NCBI GenBank assembly: GCA_019448385.1
Contig: JAGTXO010000058.1
Span: forward strand, 1 to 64,000
Direction of reading: 5' to 3'
DNA from: Diacronema lutheri
Lineage: Eukaryota > Haptophyta > Pavlovophyceae > Pavlovales > Pavlovaceae
Length of the DNA: 64,000 bases
Shown: positions 42,401-51,600 of the stretch, one piece after another
Layout of the letters: the number at the start of each line of letters is the position of its first letter
Numbering within the stretch: position 1 is the first letter of the stretch
The notes under the pieces: model-generated
Told to the model about the DNA's origin: nothing
Database searches by the model: none
What the model saw: the letters and a program-made list of their open reading frames with translations, nothing else
Translations under genes and position numbers: made by a program

Positions 42401-45009
42401 GTCGCAACGCGTTCGCGCGCGCGCCCGCGTCGGCCGCGGGCGGGCACGCCGCGTCGAGCGAGTGCTTGCCGCCTGGGGCGGCGCGCGCGCACGATGGCGG
42501 CGCGCACGATGGCGGCGCGCACGATGGCGGCGCGCACGATGGCGGCGCGCACGATGGCGGCAACGAGTGGGCGGGCGCGCTCGCCCTCGCCCTGCTGCAC
42601 GGGCACGGGCTGCACGGCGCGGTGGTCGCGGCGGCGGGCGCGCGCGCGCTGCGCGAGTGGCTCAGTTCGCGGCGAAACTTCGCGGCCGCGCTTGGTGACG
42701 GCGACATTGGCGGCACGGACGCAGAGCGCGCGATCGCGAGCGCCTTCGAAGCTGCGGATGCGGCGGCTCGCGAGGCGATTGTGAGCGCGGCGATGCGCGC
42801 GGGCACGCCGATGCGCACGGACGAGGGCGGCGGGCTCAAGCTCGTGCGCGCGCCCGCTGGGGGCGATGGCGGCGCGGGCGGCACGGGCGGCGCGGACGGC
42901 GCGCCGGCCGCCGTCGGCGCCGGCGACGTTGCCGTCCCGGTGGCGCTTGATGGCGGGGCGAGCCTCACGCTGCTGCTGCTGCGGCCGGAAAGGGCGGCAG
43001 CCGCCATCGGCGGCGGCGATGGCGGCGGAGGTGGCGATGGCCGCAACGCCGGTGCCGAGCGCGAGCGTGCCGGCGGGGCGGCAGACGACGGACAACCGCG
43101 CGCCGCGTTGCCCGCGCAGGCGTCGCTAATGGCACCACGCGGCTGGCGCTTGACTGTGGCGCACGTCGGTGACTGCGCGGTGGTGCTGGACGAACGCGCG
43201 CCACGGTCGGAGGGCGAGGCGAGTGGAGGCACGATGGCGTCACTGCGCTTGGCGGCACAGTCGGAGGGCGAGGCGAGTGGAGGCACGATGGCGTCACTGC
43301 GCTTGGCGGCACAGTCGGAGGGCGAGGCGAGTGGAGGCACGATGGCGTCTGAGCGCTTGGCGGCACAGTCGGAGGGCGAGGCGAGTGGAGGCACGATGGC
43401 GTCTGAGCGCTTGGCGGCACAGTCGGAGGGCGAGGCGAGTGGAGGCACGATGGCGTCTGAGCGCTTGGCGGCACAGTCGGAGGGCGAGGCGAGTGGAGGC
43501 ACGATGGCGTCTGAGCGCTTGGCGGCACAGTCGGAGGGCGAGGCGAGTGGAGGCACGATGGCGTCAGAGCGCTTGGCGGCACAGTCGGAGGGCGAGGCGA
43601 GTGGAGGCACGATGGCGTCTGAGCGCTTGGCGCCGCCGAACGGCGCGGGGCGCGCACGCGCGACGACGAGGACGGGCGCGCGGGCGGACGCGCGGGCGCG
43701 CGCGGTCACGCGAGGCGATCGCGTTGACGAAACACCACCGCTCGCGCCCGGCGAATTGACGTTACTCACGCCGTCGCACACGGCCGCGTCCGCCGCCGAG
43801 TTCGCGCGGATCGCGGCCTTCTCCGCCGCGCTGCGCGCCGCGGACGGCGCGCGCGGCGGCTCGGCGCCAGCGCGCGCCGGCGGCGGGTGCGATGGCGACG
43901 GGTACGATGGAGGCGGGTACAATGGCGGCGGGTACAATGGCGGCGGGTGCGATGGCAGCGATGAGCCGCGCGGCGCGGGCGGCAGGCTGCACGCGCAGAG
44001 CGGCTTGTCGCTCGAGTTTGTGTACGACGTGCGCGCGCGTCGCGCGCGTTTGTTGCGCTCAGCTGTGCACGCGGGCAGGGCGGGCGGTTCGGCGGGCGGA
44101 GGCGCGGGCGGAGGCGCGGGCGCAGGCGCGGGCGCAGGCGCGGGCGCAGGCGCGGGCGCAGGCGCGGGCGCAGGCGCGGGCGCAGGCGCGGGCGCAGGCG
44201 CGGGCGCAGGCGCGGGCGCAGGCGCGGGCGCAGGCGCGGGCGCAGGCGCGCTACTTCGGGTCCACCCACTGAGCAGCGGTTGTGCTTCGGACCGTGGCGG
44301 AGGCGCCGTCGGCGCACGCCCAGACGTCGCCGCCGGTGCCGCCGGCGGCGGCAGCGGCGGTCGCAGCGCGCGCGCCGCGGCGGACGCCGACGCGTCCGAC
44401 TCGCGCGGCGACGGCGGCGGCGCGTGGCAGGGCGAAGCCGACGAGCGGCGGAGCGCCGCGCGCGCGCGCGCGCTCCGTATCGGCGCGCTGTCCGTGCGCG
44501 GCGACGCGGACTTGCCAGCAGTCGCGCTGGCGCCGGACAACACCGCGACACGCCTCACGCGCTCGCTCGGCGATTTCCATTTTCGGCGGCTCGGCGTCAC
44601 TCCACGGCCAGAGATTTGTCACTGGCTTTTAGCGCCCGCGCAGGCCGGGGGTGGAGGGTTGGCGCTCGCGCCCACGCTGGGCGAAGCGGTTGCAGCGACG
44701 CCGGCGGCGGCGGGCAGCGCCGGCTGCGCAAGCGCCGGCGCGGACGCTGGCGCAGGCGAGGCGCGCACACGGTTGGGCCGGCTTTTGCTTCTTGGCAGCG
44801 CGCCACTGTGGGCAATGTGGGAGCATGGCGAGGTCGGCGCGCAGATGCGCGCTGGCTGCGCGACGGCCGAAACGCTCAGCCGCGCGGCGGGCTTGCAGGC
44901 GGCGGTGGCGCGCGTCGTGGCGACGTCGGCGGAGCGCGCCGAGCGCATCTACGGCACGGGCAGCGCGGACAGCCTCCTCCTGCTTGCGCTGCATGTGCCG
45001 GACGTGTGA
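39493..45009 (+). CDS. Degenerate PP2C-like protein expanded by coding minisatellites
   Basis: Single 1,838-residue exon, start SMSGAPAVREAEL at Met 39493. N-terminal half: helical Ala-rich sequence (ELAAALLHTERQLRATQAEL). C-terminal part from about 42340 follows the PP2C order but with altered metal sites: ALALLHGHGLHGAVV where DGHGG is expected, LTVAHVGDCAVVLDE for GDSR, LLTPSHTAASAAEFARI for LTxDHxxxxxxExxRI, ATRLTRSLGDFHFRRLGVTP for SRALGD, LLLLGSAPLWAMWE for LxLASDGLWDV, GSADSLLLLAL for SxDNIT. Two metal-binding Asp positions (DGH, SDG) are lost, so a pseudophosphatase is likely. Repeat arrays interrupt the fold between motifs without breaking frame. A true PP2C gene lies 14.6 kb downstream. 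Confidence 0.7.
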   Translation: MSGAPAVREAELAAALLHTERQLRATQAELARTQAILLRVTRLMLASPRRAGARGEDVGGGDVDGAPGAQRMAAQRAALRSAEAAIALRLRRGAWPEGANASRMRRDVLAGARPPGSSPRAAAARAADALRARATLAPSDGSAAGASTPRAAARAAACAAADLTETADGPSMAASAARALAFDAQVTRLETELEAAYAHAASVAARLIGSSRADVDGGGAGAPRARGAAGALADAAAIDGFAPLETALDAAQQRAARSATAAARADGPETAGMGAPDALGSARADTRAACRAASAAAAASEVARAGAQAVIAASDAAADAAADAVGGGRLGARARAEARIDGALDALERAERRRRGDGAAGAAGAAARALGAAWATTAPDGCGARLESPAAALGSGSARAAARLWEGGPSPAGGASIARMLNFGAGAGGVWACASPSGTAGLPQAGGASVARMLAFDAQATSTAGAQTALNAQATSTAGAQTALNVQATSTAGASQSGGPPLFTATARAQSVPHSPPAAPAGGYGDADGDGFGNGDGTMAGGASLSARARAAADAEVARARAAERTLAEAARAVAGCACDGEAWTTASTASTASRADAGGDGAPSRAPSGVCREAEAWSPQLAAPAFAYFRARALDGENAPLGDGSGTSAACATAARDGGDEDERGRNGSGRSGDEASSCGARARELGGDGVVASARSALAAAAAGLAGRPTGRGGGGGGGAWPAGDDDGAATAAGRSSGRAWSSGDEPSTSASCATGRPGAGGGAIKKGRGASASASASASGASGASGASGASGASGASASGASGASGASGASGASGASGASASGASGASGASGARGASGASGASGASGASGASASGASGASGASGARGASGASASASASAPRGPRVAFGVAGAAQPSMAGAFAAVYRKQVGLVAQPRSAHEEGGGAASSAGDAAGAGVAADAVAREGDGTPLERWLVVFDPRLAEGRRRNAFARAPASAAGGHAASSECLPPGAARAHDGGAHDGGAHDGGAHDGGAHDGGNEWAGALALALLHGHGLHGAVVAAAGARALREWLSSRRNFAAALGDGDIGGTDAERAIASAFEAADAAAREAIVSAAMRAGTPMRTDEGGGLKLVRAPAGGDGGAGGTGGADGAPAAVGAGDVAVPVALDGGASLTLLLLRPERAAAAIGGGDGGGGGDGRNAGAERERAGGAADDGQPRAALPAQASLMAPRGWRLTVAHVGDCAVVLDERAPRSEGEASGGTMASLRLAAQSEGEASGGTMASLRLAAQSEGEASGGTMASERLAAQSEGEASGGTMASERLAAQSEGEASGGTMASERLAAQSEGEASGGTMASERLAAQSEGEASGGTMASERLAAQSEGEASGGTMASERLAPPNGAGRARATTRTGARADARARAVTRGDRVDETPPLAPGELTLLTPSHTAASAAEFARIAAFSAALRAADGARGGSAPARAGGGCDGDGYDGGGYNGGGYNGGGCDGSDEPRGAGGRLHAQSGLSLEFVYDVRARRARLLRSAVHAGRAGGSAGGGAGGGAGAGAGAGAGAGAGAGAGAGAGAGAGAGAGAGAGAGAGAGAGAGALLRVHPLSSGCASDRGGGAVGARPDVAAGAAGGGSGGRSARAAADADASDSRGDGGGAWQGEADERRSAARARALRIGALSVRGDADLPAVALAPDNTATRLTRSLGDFHFRRLGVTPRPEICHWLLAPAQAGGGGLALAPTLGEAVAATPAAAGSAGCASAGADAGAGEARTRLGRLLLLGSAPLWAMWEHGEVGAQMRAGCATAETLSRAAGLQAAVARVVATSAERAERIYGTGSADSLLLLALHVPDV
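41812..42135 (+). repeat. 9-bp coding minisatellite, (Gly-Ala-Ser)n
   Basis: About 35 copies of a GGTGCGAGT nonamer with GCGAGT hexamer variants and a few Arg-converting CGT changes. They encode GAS and AS runs in the PP2C-like protein. Unit lengths are all multiples of three. Confidence 0.9.
42487..42561 (+). repeat. 15-bp coding minisatellite, (Ala-His-Asp-Gly-Gly)n
   Basis: Five nearly identical copies of a 15-bp unit (GCGCACGATGGCGGC) encode AHDGG repeats immediately before the DGHGG-equivalent of the PP2C-like protein. Confidence 0.9.
43207..43638 (+). repeat. 54-bp coding minisatellite, eight copies
   Basis: Eight copies of a 54-bp unit encode an 18-residue repeat (SEGEASGGTMASLRLAAQ, with Glu replacing Leu in later copies). 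It is inserted right after the GDS-equivalent motif of the PP2C-like protein. The copies differ at one or two bases, implying recent expansion. Confidence 0.95.
44098..44252 (+). repeat. 12-bp coding minisatellite, (Gly-Ala)n
   Basis: About 12 copies of GGCGCGGGCGCA encode an uninterrupted Gly-Ala run within the PP2C-like protein, between the ExxRI- and GD-equivalent blocks. Confidence 0.9.
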
Positions 45010-45102
45010 CGGGATGTGTCGCAGGGGGGCACGCACAATCCGACGCGGCTGAACAGCGTGCGCTCCACACATGCAGTGACCTATGATGCGAGGCGGGCGC
45101 GC

Positions 45103-45658
45103 CTAAAAAGGCGCCCGCGTGAGCTTGAGCCCCTTCGCCAGTGGCGGCGGCACGAGCGGCAGCCGTGCCTCAACGCCGCCCTCGCCGGCCGGTACGGCGC
45201 CGCTCGCGTCGATCACCTCCAAGTCGTCGAAGCCGTCGGTGGGCGCATCGAGCGCGTCGAGCGCGCCGGCAAGATTGCCAAACGTGATCACCTCGGTCAC
45301 ATGCTTGTGGTAGACCCCGCTTCCGTCCGTCCACCTTCGCGCGGCGCGCGCTCGCGGTGCGTAGGTGAGCGTGTCTTCGCGCGCGAGCGCACGAGGCACC
45401 TCGAGCTTCGCAGCGCGGCGCGCACTCGTCGACGTGGTAGTCGTCGTTCATCTTCATGTCATCGGGCACGTCGAGCGTGTCCAAAAAGCCAAAGCCCGGG
45501 AGGAGCATGAGCATGGCTTGCGCGTCTCGCTCGAGGCGGTGGGGCTCGAAGCCGGCGGGATGGATGGCCGATCCCGCGGAGCTAAGTAGCAGAATCCCGG
45601 ACTTTCCGGAGCTTCCGAGAAAATGCTCACAGTCACGCGCAGGTGAGCCGAAACTCAT
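45103..45658 (-). CDS. Small protein of unknown function, 2 exons
   Basis: 154 residues. Exons (minus): 45658-45426 and 45334-45103. A 91-bp phase-2 intron (GTGCGCG..CGAAG) joins DDYHVDE to WTDGSGVYHKHVTEVITF in frame. It begins MSFGSPARDCEHFLGSSG, with a hydrophobic GILLLSSAGSAIH near the start and MLMLLPGFGFLDTL in the middle, then an acidic loop and ends GLKLTRAPF. I do not recognise the family. Its start ATG overlaps the TGA stop of the PPPS gene as ATGA, unusual for a nuclear genome; an upstream exon or a different start may exist. It converges on the PP2C-like gene with 93 bp between stops. Confidence 0.65.
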
Positions 45659-48600
45659 GCAGACAGGTCGAAAAGCCGGCGGCGATGCGCGGCCAGCGCG
45701 CTGCAGGCCGCCAGCGCGACGGCGGCCGGCTCGATCGCGAGCAACTTGACGGCCTGCACGCCGAGCAGCAGCGGCAGCACGGCCGAACGCCACGCGGCCG
45801 AGCCATGCAGCGACGCGACGACGCAGACGAGGGGGCTCGCGACCGCGACGGCGAGCGCGACTGCCACGAGCCATCCGGCGCACAGCCGGCGGCGTGAGGG
45901 GGGCGCGCTCCACACCTGTAGTGCGTGTAGCTGAACCTCCGAGATGTGGCACTGGCTGTGCAGCGCCGCCGCGCCCGCCGGTCGACGCGCCTCAGCCGGC
46001 GCGACGCTCGTCGACGCGCTGTGCGTCACCTGCGCGGCCGCGGCGACGGCGAACCGCTCCGCGGACGAGCGGCGCGGCCGACGCACGGGGCTTGCCGTCG
46101 ACGCGTCGTCGCGCTCCTGCGCGTACGCGGCGAGCAGGCGCTCGCGAGCCTCGGTGGGGTGGTGCACCACCCCGCCGAGGCTCGCGAGCGCCTTGCCCTC
46201 GGCGGTGCCTTGCCCTCGGCGGTGCATGCACTGTGTCTCGCGCAACGCCTTGCCCTCGGCGGCGCATGCGCCGCCGAGCAGCGCGCAGCGCACCGTTACG
46301 CGGCCCGCCTCGCGGCCGTCCCCGGCGGGGCCACTTGGCGCGGCCGACGTTGCAGCGCAGCGCACGAGGGCGACGCGCACGAAGCGAGGCAGCTCGCGGC
46401 TGCCCGTGCGGGGTGAATCTGCATGCGCGTAGTCCGAAAGGGCGGTCGGTCCCTCACCTGCTTGACCACAGTCGGCGAAGAAGCCCACGGCCTCGCCACC
46501 CGTCGCCCCAGGCGCGCCGATCGCCGCCCAACGCGACGCGGGCAGAACGACCAGCGCGCTCGCTGGGAGCTCGAGCAGCTCGCGTGCGAGCAGAGCCTCT
46601 TGGTCGCCGTTCACCGCCACGAGCTCGAGAGGGTCGCACACGTGCAGCAGGCGGCCGCCCGCCTCGCCGCGCTCGCGCTCCGTGCCGCCGCCATCCGCCG
46701 CGCCGGCAAATGTCTCGCCGGCGCTGTCTGCACGGCTGGGGCGACGGCTCCCTGGCGTGTCCGGCGAGATGGCCGAGATCGAGAGGCGTGGGCGGCGCTC
46801 GGGCGCGGGGCTCGTCTGCTCCTTCTGCGTGCTCGGCGTGGCTGAGCGCGCGTCGCTTGCGTCGCACCGTTCCATCGCCGCCTCGCGTGCCGCTCCCGCT
46901 GCGCCTTGGCCGTGCGCGCGATCCGCGGACGAGTGCGATCCGCCGCTGGCGAGCTGCGCGGAGAGCGTTGGACGCCGCGCACCCCAGCGCAGCGCGGTGC
47001 GTGCGAGCGTGACGGCCAGTGCGCCCGCGGCCACGCCGAGCGCGACGACAGGCGCAAACACGGACACGACGGGCGCGGGCAGGCCGCGCTGGCTTGGGAG
47101 TTCATCGTGTCTTGCACCTCCAGCTGCTGCGTTGAATGCGCCCGCGAGTGCCACGCACGCGAGCTCGGCAAGTAGGCCGATGCCGAGCGCCATCGTGCGC
47201 TCGGCGGTCGTCGGTCGCTCGCCGGGCAGCCTGCACGCCAGCCAAGCGACCGACGAGCGCGCGCGCAGCGCGCCAAGAACCTCGCGTAGGCCGCGCGGCA
47301 CGCCACGAGACGCGACGAGCCGCCACCAGAATGGCGGTTGCTCGGCCTGGTCAACGAGCAGCGCGTCCCTTGCGCGTGACACGCGCAGCACGACAAAGCC
47401 CGCCACAAGGATGGTGCACAAGCCGACCACCGCCGCGGCCGCCGCTGCACCGCCGGTGACGCCCGGCGCAGGGACGCCGAGCTGCGCGGCAATGCGTGCC
47501 TGTGCCACGCGCTGAGCGGGGCCATCTTGTGGCTCCGTCGCCCGCGCAAAGGATGGCGTCGACGGCGCGGTGGTTATCGGCGCGCCCGCGTCGCCTCCGC
47601 CCGGCGCCTCGCCCGTAGCAGAACGCTGCGCGCACATGCCGCTAACGTGCAACTGTGCGGCCGCGTCGTACGCCGCATCGCCCTCGCGCATGCAGCCTGG
47701 ACGCAATCGGCGCGGCGCGCTCATCACCTCGACACCGATCGCGGCGAAGAGGCGCTCGCGCACCGCGCCGGACTCGAGCGCAGCGGCGAGCGCGGTGACA
47801 AGGTCGTCGTCGCCGAGCCCGCCAACGTCGCTCGTAGCCGCGCCCTGCGCCGCCGTAGCGGCGCGACTCACGGCAAAGACTGCCACGACAGACCCGGCGC
47901 TGATGTTGGTGACAACCACACCGTCTGCGGAGACGTTGAGCACGTTCGCCACGCCCGCTTCGAGTGCAGCGGTCGCATTTGCCGAGTCGAAGTCGGACAC
48001 GGAGCCGGACAGCTCGAGCGAAAAGTATTCTGCTTCCGTGGCTGGCTGCTCGAGGGCGCCCACCTGCAGCTGCAGCTCGGCGACTGCCGCTCGGCGCTCC
48101 GTCAAGTTGGCGTCGTACTCAACGCGCAAAGCTTCCATCTGGTCGAGGCAGCTGCGCACGTCCGGCGCCAAAGGCGGGCTCGGCGGCAAATTTGGCGGCG
48201 GGCGGGGCGGCGGGCTGGGTGGCGGCGGAAACGGTGGTGAGGTCGGCGGCGGCCGGCTCGGCGGCGGCGTGCGTGGCGGCGGCGGGCTGGGAGGCGGGCG
48301 CGGCGGCGGCGGGCTTGGCGGCACGCTCGGCGGCGGCGGGCGCCGCGGCGGCGGGCTCGGCGGCGGGCTCGGCGGCGAGCTCGGCGGCGGGCCCGGCGGT
48401 GGGCTTGGCGGCGGAGGCGCTGGTGGTGGTGGGCTCGGCGGGCACGCCGCGAGGCACTGAAAGCTCGCGACGCCGTCCCTGTCCCAGTCGACGAGGCACT
48501 CGACGAGACCTGCGCAGCAGAGCTTCTTGGCCGAGCTCGCCCATGGATCCGCGCCCGAGGCCGTGCACATGTCCTCGCTGGGCGGCTGGGCGCAGTCGGC

Positions 48601-51600
48601 AAGGCAGAGGAAGCTCGCGACGCCGTCCGAGTCCCAGTCGGACAAGCACTCCGTGAGCGACGGGCAGCACTCCACCTTGGGGAAGCCGTTGGCCCACGGA
48701 TCCATGGCGAAGCCCGAGCATGGTGGGGGGCTTGGCGGGTTCGGTGGAGGAGAGCTAGGCGCGGGCGGCGCTTTTGGCGCGGGCGGCGCCGATGGCGCGG
48801 GCGGGGCGAACGGCGCGGGCGGGGCGAGCGGCGCCGGAGGCGCAGAGGGCGATGGTGGCGCAAAGGGCGACGGTGGCGCAAAGGGCGACGGCGGTGCCAA
48901 GGGTGACGGCGGCAGCGAAGGCGTGGGCGGTGCAAGCGGCATCGGGCACGCCGCGAGGCACTGAAAGCTCGCGACGCCGTCCCTGTCCCAGTCGGCGAGG
49001 CACTCGACGAGACCTGCGCAGCAGAGCTTCTTGGCCGAGCTCGCCCATGGATCCGCGCCCGAGGCCGTGCACATGTCCTCGCTGGGCGGCTGGGCGCAGT
49101 CGGCAAGGCAAAGGAAGCTCGCGACGCCGTCCGAGTCCCAGTCGGACAAGCACTCCGTTAGCGACGAGCAGCACTCCACCTTGGGGTAGCCGTTAGCCCA
49201 CGGGTCGACCGCAGGGCCCGAGCACGTCTGCAACGCGCGCCCACGCGGGCCGCGCGCTGGCGGGGTCAGCGATGGCGGCGAAGCGCTAGGCGGTGGGTTT
49301 GGCTGCAGCCGCTCGAGCAGCAGCGCGCGGAGCTGCTCGATCTCCGTATCGAGAAGAGCTTGCTCCGAGTGGAAGTTGGCCGTCAGGTGTGCAGTCGCCT
49401 CGCGGCACGCGCGAAGCCCTGCGCTTATCGGCGGGGGCGGAAGCGAAGGTGGAGGCGGCAAGCTGGGCGGAGGCGAAAAGCACGGAATGCCGTCGAATGC
49501 AAAGTCGATGCAGCACCCGCGCTCGCCTCGCACGTTTGGCGTCGAGCAGTCGAGGAGCTGCGTGGCGGCGAAACGGCCATCGCTTGTGCCGACCGTCACC
49601 TCCGCAGTGAAGGGGCAATCGCGCACGTCGCCAGTGCTGCAGACGCGCAACGCAAGGCTGCTGCTCCCACCCGTGGGCTGCGCGAGGAATGGCGACACGT
49701 CAGGCAAAAGCGGGCATGCGTACAAGCCCTCCACTTTCGACGCGCAGAGGAGCGCGGGGTTGCCCTCGTCTGCGCAACCACCCATGAGCAGCTGCGGCGA
49801 CCTTGGGTCAAAGGCGCCCCTCACTCGGTCATACGGCAGCGCAAAGATGTTCGCGTACTCGAGCTCCGAATCCAAGTTGCCGCCAACGCGCACGCTCAGC
49901 CGAAGGCCTGCTGCAGAGGGGCAGAAGGGCGGCGGAGGAGGCGGCGGGCTCGGCGGTGGGCTCGGCGGTGGGCTCGGTGGCGGGCTCGGTGGTGGGCTCG
50001 GCGGCGTACTCGGTGGTGGGCTCGGCGGTGGGCTCGGCGGTAAGCTAGGCGGTGGGCTCGGCGGCGGGCTTGGCGGCGAGCTCGGCGGTGGGCTGGGCGG
50101 AGGGGAAGGCGGCGGCGGGCTCGGTGGTGGCGGGCTGGGCGGCGGGCTGGGCGGCGGGCTCGGCGGTGGGCTCGGCGGCGGGCTCGGCGGTGGGCTCGGC
50201 GGCGGGCTCGGCGGCGGGCTTGGTGGTGGGCTCGGCGGCGGACTCGGTGGTGGGCTCGTCAATGGGCTCGGCGGTACGCTAGGCGGTGGGCTCGGCGGCG
50301 GGCTTGGCGGCGAGCTCGGCGGTGGGCTGGGCGGAGGGGAAGGCGGCGGCGGGCTCGGTGGTGGCGGGCTGGGCGGCGGGCTGGGCGGCGGGCTCGGCGG
50401 TGGGCTCGGCGGCGGGCTCGGCGGCGGGCTCGGCGGCGGGCTCGGCGGCGGGCTCGGCGGTGGGCTCGGCGGCGGGCTCGGTGGTGGCGGACTCGGTGGT
50501 GGCGGACTCGGCGGCGGGCGTGGCGGCGGGCTCGGCGGCGGGCTAGGCGGTGGGCTCGGCGGCGGGCTTGGCGGCGGGCTAGGCGGTGGGCTCGGTGGCG
50601 GGCTCGGCGGCGGGCTCGGTGGTGGGCTCGGCGGCGGACTCGGCGGCGGGCTAGGCGGCGGGCTCGGCGGTGGGCTCGGCGGTGGGCTCGGCGGCGGGCT
50701 CGGTGGTGGGCTCGGCGGCGGACTCGGTGGTGGGCTCGGCGGTGGGCTCGGCGGTAAGCTAGGCGGTGGGCTCGGCGGCGGGCTTGGCGGCGAGCTCGGC
50801 GGTGGGCTGGGCGGAGGGGAAGGCGGCGGCGGGCTCGGTGGTGGCGGGCTGGGCGGCGGGCTGGGCGGCGGGCTCGGCGGTGGGCTCGGCGGCGGGCTCG
50901 GCGGTGGGCTCGGCGGCGGACTCGGTGGTGGGCTGGGCGGCGGACTCGGTGGTGGGCTTGGCGGTGGGCTCGGCGGTGGGCTCGGCGGTACGCTAGGCGG
51001 TGGGCTGGGCGGAGGGGAAGGCGGCGAGCTCGGCGGTGGGCTGGGCGGAGGGGAAGGCGGCGGCGGGCTCGGTGGTGGCGGGCTGGGCGGCGGGCTGGGC
51101 GGCGGGCTCGGCGATGGGCTCGGCGGCGGGCTCGGCGGTGGGCTCGGCGGCGGGCTCGGCGGCGGGCTCGGCGGTGGGCTCGGTGGCGGGCTCGGCGGCG
51201 GACTCGGCGGTGGGCTGGGCGGAGAAGCAGGCGGCGGCGGGCTCGGTGGTGGTGGACTCGGCGGCAAGCTCGGCGGCGGGCTCGGCGGCGGGCTCGGCGG
51301 CGGGCTCGATGGTGGGCTCGGCGGCGGACTCGGCGGTGGGCTGGGCGGAGAAGCAGGCGGCGGCGGGCTCGGTGGTGGCGGACTCGGCGGCAAGCTCGGC
51401 GGCGGGCTCGGCGGCGGGCTTGGCGGCGGGCTCGGCGGTGGGCTCGGCGGTGGGCTGGGCGGAGGGGCAGGCGGCGGCGGGTTTGGTGGTGGCGGGCTCG
51501 GCGGCGAGCTAGGCGGTGGGCTCGGCGGCGGGCTCGGCGGCGGGCTCGGCGGCGGGCTCGGCGGCGAACTAGGCGGTGGGCTCGGCGGCGGGCTCGGTGG

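Noticed and set aside
41376-44600. 1,074-codon minus-strand frame opposite the PP2C-like gene
   Set aside because: Reads as Ala/Pro repeats mirrored from the minisatellites; PP2C motifs are on the plus strand.
45335-45425. Frameshift in the small minus-strand gene
   Set aside because: A 91-bp phase-2 intron with a GTGCGCG donor joins both sides in frame, matching other introns here.
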